From VRUE01 sp963805455 (GTDB taxonomy: Bacteria; Actinomycetota; Thermoleophilia; Solirubrobacterales; 70-9), in the NCBI GenBank assembly GCA_963805455.1, contig CAWDUJ010000006.1, positions 186,001-250,000 on the forward strand: a DNA stretch of 64,000 bases, in the 5' to 3' direction. The notes below the pieces were generated by a model. That model was not told the origin of the DNA and ran no database searches. It saw only the letters and a program-made list of their open reading frames with translations. Made by a program: the position numbers and the translations under genes. Below are positions 40,347-50,600 of the stretch, in pieces. Each line of letters begins with the position of its first letter. Positions within the stretch are counted from its first letter, which is position 1.

Positions 40347-42380
40347 CTACTTGACGATCTTGAACCTCACCCTGACCGGCTTCGCTTTGCCTCTTGCGTT
40401 CCTCGCCGTCAGCGTCGCCGTGTATTTACCAGGCTCGAGGGGGCGCTTGCCAATCCGGCCGCTGAACGGGATCGCGTTCGGCCCGTAACGAAGATGTGCG
40501 CGGGTCAACGCGCCGGCCTTGCGCGAGAAGGCGACCTTGACCTTGGCCGGCGCCGCGAGCGTGAATTTGAACGTCGTCCCGACCGCCGCCTTCGATGCCC
40601 GAGCGGTGGCCTTCGAGCCGACGCTGAACGCCTCGTTGGTCAGCGTCGCGTGGCTGACCTTCGGCACCACGAGCTTGCGCACGTCAATGTTGTGGATGGC
40701 CGCGCCCGACTGGTTGTTGTCGTCGTGGACGAAGAGGGCGACCTGGTAGGCGCCGGGGCCGGAGAACGTGTGCGTCGGCTTGCCTGCACTGGCGTCGGCG
40801 GTGCCGTCGCCCCACTGCCAGTCATAGGACGCGATTGTCCCGTCGGAGTCGCTGGACCCGCTGCCGTCGAAGGAGACTGCTTCCCCAGCGAAGACGGTGG
40901 CAGGGGAGAACGTGAACCGCGCCTGCGGGTACTGACCTGCGATGAAGAAATCGTCGCTCGTCTGCGCCGTGTGCCCGAGGTCGTCGGTGACGGTCAGGGT
41001 GACGGTGAGCTTTCCCTGTTTGGTCAGGAGATGGGAGACCGTCGGCGTGGTCACGTCCGGCGAGCCGTCGTCGAAGCTCCAGCGGTAGCCGACGATCGGC
41101 TCATCGCCGGTGCTGGCCCTGCCGTCGAACGTGGCCGTGGAACCCACGAACGGGGCGAAGCCGCCGTTGCCGAGTTGGATGGCCGCCGTCAGCGGGTGGG
41201 CGGCACCCGGGTAGCGGGCGATGTAGCTCGCGCGCCCGTCGCCGCCCGCGGTCGTGAAGTTGCCGCCGACGACGACCTGACCGCCGAACAGGGCCACCGC
41301 GTTGCCGGGCCCGGGCAGCGGACCGTTGCCGGCTCCGTCGGAGCCCAACGGCGACCAGCTGACGCCGTTGAACCCGACGACCTCGTCCGCCGTCGCCACG
41401 CCGTTGGCATTCTGGAACGAGCCTGTCGCGAACACGTTCGATCCGTTCGTGACCAGCCCGTTGATGAAGGTCGAGGCCGGGAAGAATCCGTCGGTCATCG
41501 CGGTGTTGGCGCCCATCGCGCTCCAGGCGCTGCCGTTCCATTTGGCAACGTGGTCGGCCTGGGCGATCCCGGCGATGTTCACGGAGTCGCTGCCGATGTA
41601 TACGTTCGTCCCGTCCGACGCGATGCTGCGGGTGATTCCGTCGACCGCTCCCGCCTGCATCGCGTGCCAGGTGCCGTCGTACATCGCGACGTGGTCGGCG
41701 CTCGGGATCTGGTCGATGTTGATGAAGCCCCCCGCGGCGTAGAGGCGGCCGGCGGAGTCCGCGGTCAGTGCGTAGATCGAGCTGTTGATGTCGTCGCTCG
41801 AGTCAACCGTCGCCGAAGGGGAACCGGAGTCGAGGTCGCAGACGAGGAGCTTGTCCGCCGTCGTCAGGCCGCCGCCGTCGGCGAAAGTGCCGCCGATGTA
41901 GAGCTTGCGCCCGATGATCTGCAGCGCGAGGACGCTGGCGGTGACCGGGGAGCAGACCGGTTTCCAACTGGCTCCGTCCCAGACGGCGACGAAGTCGGCG
42001 TTGGCGTCGCCGCCGGCGTTGGTGAACTGTCCCCCGACGTACACCTTGCCGGTGGTTGTGTCGACGGCGATCGCGTCGACGCCGCCGTTGAGGACCGGCG
42101 CTCCGACAGGGTGCCAGGAGGTGCCGTCCCAGCGCGCGATCGAGGCAGCCGTCGTGTCGCCGCCCGCGCTCGTGAACACCCCGCCCGCGTAGAGCGAATC
42201 CGGCTGGGAGCCGAAGTGCGGAACGGAATCGAGCGCGTCGACGCGGCCGTTGAGCGCGCCGACCGACGCCGTGGCGCCGGTGCCGAGGTGGTCCCAGCCA
42301 CCGGGCCCGGTTGCCATCGCGGGCATCGCAATGCCCAGCAGCATCACGAGGGAGGCCGTGAGGCCCAACATCAATCGCAC
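40347..42380 (-). CDS. Large secreted protein with kelch-like GGxFTxAGG repeats and two PKD domains
   Basis: About 677 residues from GTG 42380 (ATG 42371 also possible). Signal peptide MLGLTASLVMLLGIAMPAMA. Residues about 25-370 form an irregular beta-propeller with repeated A-x-Y-I/V-GGxFTxAGG...WDGxxW. Two PKD domains follow (GYRWSFDDGSPDVTTPTVSH and SYDWQWGDGTADAS...HTFSGPGAYQVAL). The C-terminal module ends with PFSGRIGKRPLEPGKYTATL, shared with the beta-helix protein at 8975. Probably a surface-exposed glycan- or protein-binding protein. Confidence 0.85.
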   Translation of the reverse strand: MRLMLGLTASLVMLLGIAMPAMATGPGGWDHLGTGATASVGALNGRVDALDSVPHFGSQPDSLYAGGVFTSAGGDTTAASIARWDGTSWHPVGAPVLNGGVDAIAVDTTTGKVYVGGQFTNAGGDANADFVAVWDGASWKPVCSPVTASVLALQIIGRKLYIGGTFADGGGLTTADKLLVCDLDSGSPSATVDSSDDINSSIYALTADSAGRLYAAGGFINIDQIPSADHVAMYDGTWHAMQAGAVDGITRSIASDGTNVYIGSDSVNIAGIAQADHVAKWNGSAWSAMGANTAMTDGFFPASTFINGLVTNGSNVFATGSFQNANGVATADEVVGFNGVSWSPLGSDGAGNGPLPGPGNAVALFGGQVVVGGNFTTAGGDGRASYIARYPGAAHPLTAAIQLGNGGFAPFVGSTATFDGRASTGDEPIVGYRWSFDDGSPDVTTPTVSHLLTKQGKLTVTLTVTDDLGHTAQTSDDFFIAGQYPQARFTFSPATVFAGEAVSFDGSGSSDSDGTIASYDWQWGDGTADASAGKPTHTFSGPGAYQVALFVHDDNNQSGAAIHNIDVRKLVVPKVSHATLTNEAFSVGSKATARASKAAVGTTFKFTLAAPAKVKVAFSRKAGALTRAHLRYGPNAIPFSGRIGKRPLEPGKYTATLTARNARGKAKPVRVRFKIVK

Positions 42381-42575
42381 TGGCCAGGCTGTATGCACCA
42401 CGTCGCGCTTTCGTTGGTTCAGCCGGAAACTGCTTCGAGTGTCCTGCTGGCGCAATGCCACGAATCGAACGGGAACACACCGCGACGGAGCGTCCGCTCG
42501 ATCGTACAGCAGGAAATCCGGAGACACCCCGTTCTCCGGCGTCTACCGCTCTGACCAGACGACTGCACCCCCTAC

Positions 42576-42648
<73 letters not shown>

Positions 42649-42928
42649 AGTTTTGGCCGAGGGCGCTCCGGAGCGGCTCCTCGCGTGTTGGTCAAGGGTA
42701 GAGATCGAGGGGAGCGCTGGACCGCTCTCTTCGGTCCGGGGTCCCGGCTTTGGTACGACCTTGACTCAAAGCCGCTCGAGAGCGGCATCTTTGCGGTACG
42801 TATTCGGCCCCGACAACCGAGTTCTCGGGATGCCTCGAGGCTGATGATTTTCGGCATCAGAAAGCCATCTGATGCCGCACAGGAAGTACACCGGCGTGAG
42901 CCGAAGTTTCCTGGGACCATTTTGTTTC
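42649..42928. other. Intergenic region with nested hairpins upstream of the surface-protein operon
   Basis: No gene supported. It holds GCCGCT-CGAG-AGCGGC (42771-42786) and a perfect 8-bp repeat GGCATCAG (42853-42860)/CTGATGCC (42869-42876). An extra CTGATG at 42841-42846 could compete for the same CATCAG strand, giving two exclusive folds. All lie upstream of the -35 at 42929, so they would matter only for a transcript entering from upstream, or as protein-binding sites. Confidence 0.45.
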
Positions 42929-42957
42929 TTGACAAACTGGTCCGTATCTGTTCAAAT
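42929..42957 (+). promoter_or_regulatory. Promoter with embedded TetR-like operator, drives surface-protein operon
   Basis: TTGACA (42929-42934), 17-base spacer, TCAAAT (42952-42957). The spacer AACTGGTCCGTATCTGT contains, on the minus strand, ATACGGACCAGTT. It matches in layout the promoters at 63048 and 63756 (TTGAC(A/T), N17 with GGTCC(A/G)T, TC-N2-AT). It sits about 70-130 bases upstream of the first gene of the six-gene operon. Confidence 0.6.
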
Positions 42958-43087
42958 TGCGCGCGCCTTGGGAAAGCGGCCGCTCCTTTTGAGGAACCGG
43001 CGTGTTCCTATAGCGAACTAAATCATGGGGGTCCCGCGATCAGGGCCACCTGGGCCGTGGTGGCTTGGGTGGGGCGGGGACCAGGTA

Positions 43088-45304
43088 ATGGGAGAGGGAA
43101 AACGGGACGTGAAGCGCCCCAATGGATGGGACCATCACGCCGGTCGAAGCCGGCCGAGCGGTAAGCGTCGCTCGGCGCTGGCCGCCACCTTTGTGCTGAC
43201 CCTGCTCGCGGGCCTGATGGGCTCCGCGGGGACGGGCCAGGCGGCGTTGATCCACGAATTCGACTCCTACTTCGGTGGCGGGTCCCTGGCGACTCCCGAA
43301 GCGCTCGCGGTCGATCAGACGACCGGCGACCTCTACGTGCTCGAACGCGGCGACGGCTGCGTATCCCGCTTCTACGGCGAACGCGGTGGCCCCGAAGCAC
43401 TGGAACCGCACGACTTCAGCGCCACCGGCACCAACCAGCTCTGCGGCCTCCAGTTCCGTGAAAGCCCCTCGGCCGCCCAGGTGGCGATCGACAACTCGGG
43501 AACCTCAACCGAGGGGGAGATCTACGTCAACTCGCCGCTTCGAAACGAAGTCGGGGCGACGCTCGGCTACGACCCCGAAGGCAATCTCGATACCGAATTG
43601 CCCCCGCACGGCGAAGAATACATCTGCGGTGTCGCCACCGACTCCGCCGGAGGCGTCCACGTCGCGCAGCACTACTCCGGGATCTGGGACTACTCCCACA
43701 ACGACCCGGTGACCGACGCCGACTTCCTCGGCGGCGCCTACGAAGGCCCGATCTGCGGCATAGCCCGCGCCTCGAGCGGCCTCAAGTACAACGTCTTCGA
43801 GCCGAACGGGCCGGTGATCAAAGTCCCCCCGTCGACCGTCCTGCGGGACGCAACCTACGCACTGACCCTCGATCCCTCCAGCGACGACGTCTACCTCTCC
43901 GAAGGCGGCCTCGTGACCGCGATCAGCGACGACGGGATCCTGTTCGATCAGTTCGGTTCCGGTGACGTCACCGAAGCGCGCGGGGTCGCGGTCGACGAGG
44001 TGAGCGGGACGGCCTACGTGTCGGACACTCCCAACGGCCGGATCGCGATGTTCGGGGGCGAACGCGCATATCGGGTCGAAGTCGAACCGACGGGGACGGG
44101 GCTGGGCGCGGTGAGCGCCGCCACTCCACCGGTCAAAGACTGCGGCGACAACGGACAGTGCGCCGGGTACTACCTGCCGTCGACCGTCGTCCTCAAAGCG
44201 ACGCCACAGCTCCACTCGGAGGTCGACGGCTGGACCGGGTGCGACGACGTCAGCCCAGCCGGCGATGAATGCAGCGTCGAAGTCACCGCCGCCAATCGCA
44301 AGGTCTTCGCGAACTTCACCCGCCTCAAACAGACGGTCACCGCCGCGACTCTCGGCACCGGATCCGGTTCGGTCAGCGACGCCAACGGGCTCGGCGCGAT
44401 CCAGGGCTGCGGCGACGCCGGAACCTGTTCCGGTCCCTATGACGAGGGCTCGGCGATCGAACTCGTCGCCACTCCGACCGGCCACTCGACGTTCACCGGC
44501 TGGTCGGGCGACTGCACGAACCAGTCGGGTCCCTGCAACGTCGTCGTCGAAGGCTCTCCCTCGGTCACCGCTCACTTCACCGCCCAGCACGCGGTGAGCG
44601 TGAAGAAGGCCGGATCGGGCGCCGGCGGGGTTGTCAGCGCGCCGGGCGGGCTTGACTGCGGAGCCGTCTGTGTCGGCTTCTTCACCGATGGCCAGACGGT
44701 GACGCTGTCAGCCGTTCCCTCCGGCCACTCGACCTTCGTCGGTTGGTCGGGCGCGGGCTGCTCGGGCACCGACGTCTGTGAAGTCGAGGCCGGTGAAGCG
44801 ACGACAACCGTCACCGCGAACTTCGCCCACGACGGCGCCGACGTCGTCACCGACCCCACCGTCACCTTCATCGGCCAGCACGTCGCGACGGTCCACGGGT
44901 CTGTCGACCCCAACGGGGCGGCGGTCACCAGGTGCGTGGTCGAATACGGCACCGGCCCGGGCTACGGGGCCGAGCAGCCCTGCGCGCCGACCTCGGTCGG
45001 AAACGGCGACGCGCCGGTGGCGGTCGGGGTCGACCTCCGGGGCCTGCGGCCGGGCACGACCTATCACTTCCGCTTCACCGCGACGAATTCGGGGGGGTCG
45101 GCCTACGGGGCGGACCAGACCCTGCGCACCCTCGACGACACCTGTGACACCAATGACGCGCTCTGCCCCGTTCGGGTGATCCCCTCCGAATCGAGCACAA
45201 AGAAGTGCCGCAAGGGGCAGGTCCGCAAGAAGGGCCGCTGCGTCAAGCGCAAGCACCATCGTGGCCACGCCCGCAAGCGGCACGGCACGGGAGCGCGACG
45301 GTGA
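43088..45304 (+). CDS. Secreted NHL/InlB-repeat/Fn3-like protein (operon gene 1)
   Basis: About 738 residues from ATG 43088; ATG 43025 and GTG 43109 (after GGGAGAGGG) are alternatives. The signal segment is LAATFVLTLLAGLMGSAGTG. Residues about 50-325 are NHL-like propeller blades (EALAVDQTTGDLYVLERGD). Three InlB-B-like repeats (about 327-577) have the pattern GSG-V-x-x-G-x-x-C-G and HSTFxGWSG-C. One Fn3-like domain (GSVDPNGAAVTRCVVEYGTG, LRPGTTYHFRFTATN) follows. The tail is Cys/Lys/Arg-rich (KKCRKGQVRKKGRCVKRKHH). No frameshift is needed. The stop overlaps gene 2 (GTGA). Confidence 0.82.
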   Translation: MGEGKRDVKRPNGWDHHAGRSRPSGKRRSALAATFVLTLLAGLMGSAGTGQAALIHEFDSYFGGGSLATPEALAVDQTTGDLYVLERGDGCVSRFYGERGGPEALEPHDFSATGTNQLCGLQFRESPSAAQVAIDNSGTSTEGEIYVNSPLRNEVGATLGYDPEGNLDTELPPHGEEYICGVATDSAGGVHVAQHYSGIWDYSHNDPVTDADFLGGAYEGPICGIARASSGLKYNVFEPNGPVIKVPPSTVLRDATYALTLDPSSDDVYLSEGGLVTAISDDGILFDQFGSGDVTEARGVAVDEVSGTAYVSDTPNGRIAMFGGERAYRVEVEPTGTGLGAVSAATPPVKDCGDNGQCAGYYLPSTVVLKATPQLHSEVDGWTGCDDVSPAGDECSVEVTAANRKVFANFTRLKQTVTAATLGTGSGSVSDANGLGAIQGCGDAGTCSGPYDEGSAIELVATPTGHSTFTGWSGDCTNQSGPCNVVVEGSPSVTAHFTAQHAVSVKKAGSGAGGVVSAPGGLDCGAVCVGFFTDGQTVTLSAVPSGHSTFVGWSGAGCSGTDVCEVEAGEATTTVTANFAHDGADVVTDPTVTFIGQHVATVHGSVDPNGAAVTRCVVEYGTGPGYGAEQPCAPTSVGNGDAPVAVGVDLRGLRPGTTYHFRFTATNSGGSAYGADQTLRTLDDTCDTNDALCPVRVIPSESSTKKCRKGQVRKKGRCVKRKHHRGHARKRHGTGARR

Positions 45305-47642
45305 GAGCGCGAGCCATCCTCCCGATCCTCGCCGGCCTCGTGGCGACGGCCGTCCTCGGCGGGCCCGGCGCCGGCACGGCGGGCGCCGCCTTCACGACGC
45401 CGGAATACGAAACGACCTTCAACGACGGCGGCGTGATCGGTCAGGCGGTCGGCGTGGCGGTGGACGAAGCGACGCACGACGTCTACGTCGCCGACCAGGC
45501 CAATCGCCGGATCGAGAAGTTCGACTCTGAAGGGAACCTCCTCTTCATGTTCGGGGACGGTGTGAACGAAACCACCGGCGGCGACAAGTGCCCGGTGAGC
45601 CCCAGCGATTCCTGCGGCCCCGGTCAGCAGTCCTCGCCGACGTTCCCGGACTTCACCAACCCCTCTGCGATCTCCGTCGACAACTCCGGCAGTCCCTCCA
45701 AGGGCGACGTCTACGTCGCCGAAGGGACAGGAACGAAGGACCCGGGGTGGGGGTCTCCAAGTTCGACGCGGCGGCCAGCTCGTGCCGGCCTGGGGCACGG
45801 CGGGGACGCTGGCCGTCCCGCTCCTCTCAAGATGACGGTGAGCCAGTTCACCGGCGACGTCTGGATCCTCGACGGCTACGTGACGACGGGATAACGTCAG
45901 CAGGGTCGCCGCCTACGACTACGCGGGCAACCGCCGCTTCCTCCACGAAGAGTGGGTCAGAACCCCGGGCGACGGCGATTTCGCCGTCGACTCGGACGAA
46001 CACTTCTGGGTCGGCAACCACAACCGGTACCCGATGAAGGTCGCCGATCGAGCCAGTTCGCCTCAACGGCAAACACCCGCTCGGGTTCGATCTCATTCTC
46101 GCCCGGCGCAGGGCTGGGCCACGAACCCCGCCAACAGCGACGTGCTCACCATCCTCAACGACGAAGCGGTCAACGTCTTCGAACGGCTCCTGCGAACCGG
46201 CGAAAGGGGTACTGCGCGCCGAAGGAAAGCTTCGGGGCGGGCCAGCTTCCGTCGCCGAAGGCGCTCGCCGTCGACGGCTCCGACTACTCGGTCTACGTCG
46301 CCGTCGAAGGCGGGATCGCGGCTTTCCGCTCGAAACCGATCCCCGACATCACACCCAAACCGGCCTCCGTGGGCCAGAACGACGCGGTACTCACCGCGCA
46401 TCTCGATCCGATCGGCGCCGGGAACATAACCGGCTGCGAAGTCGAATACGGGCCGACCAATTCCTACGGCTCGACGGCAGCCTGTGACCAGTCACTGCCG
46501 CTGACCCAGGCCGGCGACGCGACCGTTCACCTCGCCGGCCTCGAAACGGAGACCCCCTACCACTACCGGTTCCGGGCGGCCAACGGCAACGGCACGACCA
46601 ACGGTCCCGATCTCACCTTCACCCCTCACTGGGTGGCCGGGCTCGAAACCGGCGATGCGACGGACATCGGGCCGGGGGCGGCGACACATCCATGGAGAAC
46701 TGAATCCCTGCCGGCGAATCGACCCACTACTACTTCGAATGGGGCGAGACGAAATCCTACGGCAGCAAAACGCCGGCGGCCGCCGGGTGCCGTGACCTCG
46801 GCGGGGGCTCTGACCCAGGTCGAAGCGAGCCTCGCCGGGGTGCTCACCTCGTCGACGACCTACCACTACCGCCTCGTCGCCGTGAACTCCCTCGGGACCA
46901 GCTTCGGGTCGGATCGCGAATTCACCACCAGCCTCGCCGAACCCCCACAGATCCGGAACGTGGTCGCGACGCCGACCGGCCTGAGCACGGCGGTCCTCAA
47001 CGCCGAGCTGAATCCCGGGTTCGGCGACGTCGCCTACCGATTCCAGTACGGGCTGGGCGCCTCCTACGGGAACAGCACCGTGATCACCGGCCCGATCGCC
47101 GACGACGGCACCTTCCATCCGTCTCCGCCGGCATCTCGGGGCTCTCGAACCGGGCACCACCTATCACTACCGCGTCATCGCCTTCAACTTCGTCAGCCAC
47201 GTCATCAGCCCGGACCTGGTCTTCACGACGCCGAATGTTCCGACGATAGGCGAATCCACGGCAACGGTGATCGATGCCCATAGCGTTCGCCTCTCGGCGG
47301 CGGCGGGCTCGCCGGGCGCGGCGGCCGTCGATCCACTTCGAGTACGGGACGAGCGCCGGCTACGGCGCGCAGATCGGCGAGCGCACCGGTCGGCCCCGAC
47401 GGGCTCGGCTCGGTGATCGTGACCGGCCTCAGCCCATCGACGACATACCACTTCCGCGCCGTCGCGACCAACGAGTTCGGCCAGGCGCTCGGCGGCGATG
47501 GGTCGTTCACGACCGGCGCCGAGCCAAGCGCAAAAGGCCCGCGGCCAGGAGCTGCAAGCGGGGCTTCGTCCGGCGCAAGGGCAAGTGCGTGAAGAAGAAG
47601 CGCAAGCACAGGCACGGGCACAGGCACGGGAAGAGGCGATGA
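45301..47642 (+). CDS. Secreted NHL/Fn3-like protein, multiply frameshifted (operon gene 2)
   Basis: GTG 45301, signal peptide AILPILAGLVATAVLGGPGA. NHL blades (GVAVDEATHDVYVADQANRR, ALAVDGSDYSVYVAVEGGIA) are followed by three or four Fn3-like units of the form LDPxG-x-x-T-x-C/Y-x-x-EYG...GLExxTPYHYRFRAxN. The tail RSCKRGFVRRKGKCVKKKRK is basic with two Cys. The coding signal hops frames roughly eight times (near 45750, 45895, 46045, 46110-46200, 46690, 46760, 47120, 47290, 47400), without extra stops inside each segment. TGA 47640-47642 overlaps the gene 3 start. Confidence 0.65.
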
Positions 47643-50600
47643 TGAGGATGAGGAGAGCGACTCTCGGCGCAATGGGGCTGGTCCTGCTGATCGCGCTGCC
47701 CGCAATGATGCCGGCTGCCGCCGGCGCCGAAACTACGCACAAATTCCTGAAAAACATCCGCTGCCGGTGAACGGCGCCCGGCTGATGGGGGTCGACCCGC
47801 AGGGGAACATCATCCTGCTCGCCGAAGGGGCGGTGCGTAAGTTCAGCCCGACCGGCGAACCGGTGAACTTCTCGGCCCTGGGCAACGAACGTCATCGACG
47901 GCGCCGGCGGGGCAATGCCCGACGACAGCGCCGACTGCGACGAAACCCCGTGGAACAGCCTCGGCCCGGCGTCGGTCGCCGCCATGAACACCGTCGAAGA
48001 CGGGCCCGACGGCGGGCTACATGTACGTCGCTGCGGTCAAGGAAGTCGAACCCGGGGTCAACCACGCCCAGATCGTCGCCTTCGACGCGACCGGGACCTA
48101 TCGGGGCCAGATCGACACCACCCAGCCGACGCCGTTCCAGAGCCCTGAAGGCGTGCCCGACCTTCCTCTCCGTCTCGCCGAGCGGCAGCAGCATCATCGT
48201 CACCTACAACGAAACAGACCGTCGGCGACCAGTATCACGCCGACAAATACCAGGCCGTCGACGCGGATCCGTCGCACGACCCGTTCGTCGGCCAGATTCG
48301 AAAGGGCACCTACTTCGCGAACAAACTCGCCACCGGGGGCTTCGGGCTGGGCGCGGTCGCCGATGACGAAGTCGTCTACGTCGGCCGCGGGAATTTCTAC
48401 AACGCCGGGTGAATACCACCCGATCTGGGAGCTCTACGACGCCGCGTCATTCACGGGACCGCCCGGAGACTCACCTCCGGTGGACCTCGATCCGAACAAA
48501 TGCGAATGCGACACCTCGGGGCCGTGGACCCTCGGCGGCCGCCATGAAGACGGCTACGGCTATGTCGAATCGGCCACGATCAACCCGGCGGACCACCACG
48601 TCTTCCTTCTCGACGGCGGACGCGGAATGGTCGAAGAGTGGGCGAGTCCCACCGAAAAAGTCGGCCCCGCGTTCGGGAGCCACGGAAACGATCGGCTTCG
48701 CAAGCGGGCCGATGGCGTTCGACACCTCCGGCATCCCGAGCACGAACGGCCGGATCTACATCAGCCGGGGCGGCTCACTCTCCGTGTTCACCCCGCCCGT
48801 GCCGATCCCCAACATCGAAGACGTGCAGGCGTCGGTCGGGCACAACGACGCGACGATCTCGGCGACGATCGATCTCGACCACGGGCCGAAAGTGTTCGAA
48901 TGCCGCATGGAATATGGCGAAGAGCCATACGAACCGCCCTTTCAGTACACCCAGTTCAAGCCATGTGAACCGTCGGCGCCCTACGAAGAACGAATCGACG
49001 GCGATCAGCACCATCGCTGACCGGGCTGCAGACGGAGGTCAGCTACCGGGCACGGGTCGTGGTCAGGACGAACAACGGGGTGAACCGGAGCGCAGCGGTG
49101 AAAATCCGGCCGGCCGCCGTCCTCGACGTCAAGACCGAACCGGCGACAAACGTCACCCGCACGACGGCGGTGCTGAACGGCTCGCTCGACCCCGACGGAA
49201 TTGAAACGACCTACTGGTTCGAATACGGGATCGACACCAACTACCGGCAGACGCACGGCGGAAGTCTCGGCCGGATCCGGATCCGGGAGCGTCTCGGCGG
49301 ACCCGACCGAAATCGCCAACCTGCAGCCGGGCCGGCGCTACCACTTCCGCCTCGTCGCCGAACAACTCGCTGGGGACGACCATGCGGCCCGGACCAGACG
49401 TTCGTCGCGGCGTCCGCCCCCAGCGATCTCGGGGGTGCGTCCATCGGATGTGGGCGAAACGGGGGCAACGCTCAATGCCCGCATCGACCCCGTGGGCTTC
49501 CCGACGACCTACCGATTCGAATACGGGCCGACGACGAGCTACGGCCAGGTGAGCCCCCCGGGCGGGGCAAGCGTCGGCGAAGGTCACGGGCCGGTGCCGG
49601 TCTCCCAGCAGCTGACGGGTCTCGAACCGGGTGTCACCTACCACTTCAGGGTCGTCGCGACCAATGAATGGGGCACCGAAGTGACAGATGACTCGACGTT
49701 CAACTTCTTCCCGCAGGACTGCCCCAACGCCTACGCGCGCCAGCTGACCCGGGCCGCCTATCTGCCCGATTGCCGCGCGTACGAGCTCGTCAGCCCCGGC
49801 AACGCCAGCGCGATCGAGCTCTATCCCGGCGACGTCACCGAAGATCTCTTCTTCTACACCTTCGGGTCAGCTCTTCATCCCCCACTACAAGACCGAAGCC
49901 CTGAACTCCGGCACGGCGAGAAATCCATCCCGATTCTCCTTCTCGGGTCTGAGCGGAGCCCTACCGGGGACGAATCCCCCGAACTCCCTGCTGGACACCT
50001 ACACCTCGACCCGTACCACGAGCGGGTGGGTGACGCGGTACTGGGGACTGCGCGGCAATGAAGTGCTCGTCGCGAGCGGGTCCAAATGCGACCTCGAGAT
50101 GAAGGTCTGCATCGACTACAAAACGAGGCCCGTGATCGGAGCCACGGAAGAGGATCGTCACAGGCGTATCACGTGCGCCCTACGTCTGGGATTCGGAAGG
50201 AAACAGCCTCGGCCGCTGGCCGACGAACTTCAACGTCGTCAAAGACGCCGCGAAGTACATCGGCGACGACCGGCCGTCGCCCGACTTCTCCCACTACGTC
50301 TTCTCCTCCGTGAACATCCCATTCACGGTGGAAGGTCGTACGGGGGCGCCGGGCTCGGCCTATGACAACGAGATCGACGACGCGACGGTCACAAAGGTGT
50401 CACTGCTGTCGAACGGCGATGACATACAGGAGGGCACCGGCGGCAGTGGCGAAACCGAAGAATTCGTGAAAATCCCCGCCGTCTCCACCGACGGAAGTCA
50501 CATTCTGATGACCACCGAAAACAACGGTGGCGTCAACCTCTATATGCGCGTCGACGACGCCATCACCTACGAAATCGCCGCCGGGAAAAACTCGATCCAG

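Noticed and set aside
40020..42554. 844-residue plus-strand open frame opposite the PKD protein
   Set aside because: Low-complexity Arg/Val/Gly composition and no recognisable motif; the minus-strand PKD/kelch protein has signal peptide and domain repeats.
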